Shown: in pieces, positions 62,389-64,000 of the stretch
How the letters are laid out: each line of letters starts with the position of its first letter
Numbering within the stretch: the stretch's first letter is position 1
Source: Acidobacteriota bacterium
Lineage (GTDB): Bacteria > Acidobacteriota > Terriglobia > Terriglobales > Acidobacteriaceae
Direction of reading: 5' to 3'
Length of the DNA: 64,000 nucleotides
Assembly: GCA_003225055.1 (NCBI GenBank)
Contig: QIAU01000130.1
Coordinates: 61,384-125,383 of the forward strand
The notes under the pieces: generated by a model
Databases searched by the model: none
What the model saw: the letters and a program-made list of their open reading frames with translations, nothing else
What the model was told of the DNA's origin: nothing
Position numbers and translations under genes: made by a program

Positions 62389-63693
62389 CTAGCGTTGAAT
62401 AAATTCGTCGCTGTGCACGACGAACTCCGGATACGCCCCCGCCCCCAATTCGTACAGGTCCATCCCTTGCCGCTCGCCTTCCAAATCCACCCGTTGCGGA
62501 TAAAACCGGTTCAGCAACCAGTTCAGACCGTAGGTGAGCGGCAGCACAAAACCGAGCAGGGAAGCGATTCCCACCAACTGCGCGAGCCACTGCCCGGACT
62601 TGCCACCTCTGTTGCCGACGTCTGCGAACAGAGCCACCGCGACGAGACCCCAAATCCCCGACACCGCATGTACCGAAATCGCCCCCCCGGGGTCGTCCAC
62701 GGCCAGCCAGAATTCGAATCCCTCGATAGCCAAGAGGGTCACCGCTGCTGCGATCACGGCTATTAGGATCGCCGCCGCCGGTTTCACAAAAGCGCCGGAG
62801 GCGCTGCTTGCGACCAGGCCCGCCATCCAGCCGTTGGCGGTGAGGGTCGCATCCGGCCGGCCGAAACGTCTTCGCGTGATGACCGCCGCCACTAGCGCCG
62901 CCGATCCCGCCGACAGCGTGGTATTGATTGCAACCAGCACCACCCGCGCCGGTTCGACGCCGGCGAACAAAATTGCCCCCGCGGAATTAAGACCCATCCA
63001 TCCCACCCATGCCAACAGACAACCGAAGAGGACGAACACGGCATGGTGACCGGGGATCGCGGCAGGCATCCCGTCGTGAGAATACTTCCCGCGCCTCGGC
63101 CCCAGTATCCACGCAATGGATAATGCGGTCAGCCCGCCGACCACCTGAATGCAGCTTGCGCCTCCGCCATCCACGAAGCCACGGCCCAACCCGTAATTCA
63201 CGCCCAGTTGTGCCAGCCATCCTCCACCCCAAACCCAGTGGGCAAAGAGTGGATAGGCGATGCCCGCCAGCAAAACCGTCGAGACACAGCTGGCGCCCAG
63301 CCGCCAGCGATCGGCTCCAGCACTCAGCGGGATCAGAGCCGCCAAAGCGACGCTGAACATCTGAAGTAGCATGCTGAGCGAGACCGGCGAGCCGTCGAAT
63401 TCGACTCCGCGAAGAAAGAATGGTTCCTTAGCGACCCAGTTCCAGGTCTTCCCACCCGCTACCAGGAAATGTCCCGGTCGACCGACGAATCCTTCCAGCG
63501 AGAATCCCCACATGACATGCACTATGGCCGCGATCGCAACCACAAAGAGCGAAGCCAGCAGGGCATGTGCCGCGCTCCGCGATCTGCCCAGTCCGGTATT
63601 GATCAGCGCCAAGCCGGCGCTGGCCAGGGGCACCAGAAATATCAGGAGAAGACAAAAGGCTGCTGAGGTCTGGGAGAAGCCAGGAAGCGTCAC
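62389..63693 (-). CDS. Ammonium transporter (Amt/MEP/Rh family) with first pore His replaced
   Basis: This encodes 434 residues from GTG 63693, which overlaps the upstream gene's stop (GTGA). About eleven helices are seen. WVWGGGWLAQLGVNYGLGRGFVDGGGASCIQVVGG is the pore-region block, and DDPGGAISVHAVSGIWGLVAVALF the second block. In AmtB the twin pore residues are His168 and His318. Here the first position is Gln (Q183) and the second His is retained (H342). The FAGG of DFAGG is also altered to GGGA. The transporter moves ammonium or ammonia across the inner membrane. It lacks a GlnK partner in the window. Confidence 0.9.
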   Translation of the reverse strand: MTLPGFSQTSAAFCLLLIFLVPLASAGLALINTGLGRSRSAAHALLASLFVVAIAAIVHVMWGFSLEGFVGRPGHFLVAGGKTWNWVAKEPFFLRGVEFDGSPVSLSMLLQMFSVALAALIPLSAGADRWRLGASCVSTVLLAGIAYPLFAHWVWGGGWLAQLGVNYGLGRGFVDGGGASCIQVVGGLTALSIAWILGPRRGKYSHDGMPAAIPGHHAVFVLFGCLLAWVGWMGLNSAGAILFAGVEPARVVLVAINTTLSAGSAALVAAVITRRRFGRPDATLTANGWMAGLVASSASGAFVKPAAAILIAVIAAAVTLLAIEGFEFWLAVDDPGGAISVHAVSGIWGLVAVALFADVGNRGGKSGQWLAQLVGIASLLGFVLPLTYGLNWLLNRFYPQRVDLEGERQGMDLYELGAGAYPEFVVHSDEFIQR

Positions 63694-63869
63694 TCTCGTG
63701 CCTCACCGAGGACGAGATGAGCCCGAACCACCAGAGCCAGACCCAATAGCTCGACGGCGATTCCCGCCAGCACAAATGCGGTTTGCGCCGGAGCCGAATG
63801 GAGGAGCGCCAAGCTGGACAGGACGATCACCCATCCGGCCAAAAGGAGCAGAAAACCCGCAAGCTTCAT
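63690..63869 (-). CDS. 59-residue two-helix membrane protein coupled to the ammonium transporter
   Basis: This short gene starts at ATG 63869 and ends TGA 63690, overlapping the amt GTG by 4 bp (GTGA). It encodes MKLAGFLLLLAGWVIVLSSL and then ALLHSAPAQTAF, VLAGIAVELLGLALVVRAHLV and an acidic end, i.e. two hydrophobic helices with a short loop. The 4-bp overlap implies translational coupling. It is not a GlnB/GlnK protein. It could be a small accessory subunit of the transporter. Family not recognised. Confidence 0.7.
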   Translation of the reverse strand: MKLAGFLLLLAGWVIVLSSLALLHSAPAQTAFVLAGIAVELLGLALVVRAHLVLGEARE

Positions 63870-64000
63870 GCGATTCCGTCAAAGAAGTGGAAACGGTCTG
63901 AAAATCTGTCTGAGTAGCGAAACTATCCAGTATGGAACTTAATGCTCAGTCCAAGAGGCGTCCAATTGATTTTTTTTATCCGATGGAGCGTAAAACCTCG

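Noticed and set aside
63870..64000. Sigma-54 promoter for the ammonium transporter operon
   Set aside because: No TGGCAC-N5-TTGC element was found in the available upstream sequence, which ends at the window edge.

Overview
This 64 kb window looks like a chromosomal segment of a Gram-negative soil bacterium, most likely an acidobacterium (Terriglobia-type). That is an inference from gene content: an Oar-like TonB-dependent receptor with an N-terminal carboxypeptidase-regulatory domain, a BamA/SurA-like/TamB outer-membrane operon, a DUF4097 protein behind an ECF sigma/anti-sigma pair, a relic of a VWFA-type protein, GC-rich coding sequence, and short 7-bp tandem repeats between genes. No rRNA, tRNA, CRISPR array, prophage or origin was recognised.

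Layout. 1-13.8 kb: 5'-end part of a class I/II aminotransferase, a frameshifted carboxymuconolactone-decarboxylase pseudogene, a large TonB receptor, a large mono-haem cytochrome c protein, a degenerate SDR protein, ilvE and a transsulfuration enzyme, then a decayed MacB-type ABC permease interrupted by a broken IS1380 element, and a GNAT-like protein. 13.8-22.8 kb: two carbohydrate loci, a LacI regulator divergent from a GH116 glucosylceramidase-like enzyme and a GntR/UTRA regulator convergent with a GH20 hexosaminidase. Between them lie a membrane protein with a frameshifted PadR regulator and about 1 kb of gene debris. 23-34 kb: a STAS protein, a UbiA prenyltransferase, the operon bamA-like, surA-like, tamB, pcm, and a divergent ThiF/MoeB-type E1 enzyme.

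34-47.5 kb: a gene-poor stretch, a small secreted protein, an MFS transporter, an ECF sigma/zinc-finger anti-sigma/DUF4097 cluster, aroK, an AI-2E-type permease, asd and lysC (the entry into Lys/Thr/Met synthesis), then a large HEAT-like protein with a C-terminal PilZ-like domain. 47.5-55 kb: a serine hydrolase, a VapC toxin with a frameshifted Phd/YefM-type antitoxin, a HemQ-type coproheme decarboxylase, an AhpD-like protein, an alkyltransferase-like protein, a site-2 protease with CBS domains and an M48 protease. 55-64 kb: a LysR regulator, a beta-barrel porin, a small membrane protein and an APC permease (an apparent solute-uptake unit), a PP2C phosphatase, a tail-anchored Ser/Thr kinase, and an ammonium transporter coupled to a 59-residue membrane protein.

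Themes: amino-acid synthesis, outer-membrane biogenesis and envelope proteolysis, glycan use under local regulators, and membrane signalling. No clear-cut new defence or biosynthetic system was found. The most notable signals are the dispersed heptamer repeats, a palindromic repeat that supplies the end of the LysR protein, the VapC locus with a broken antitoxin and intact palindrome, an Amt protein lacking one of the twin pore histidines, and a PilZ-like protein whose natural start is unclear.
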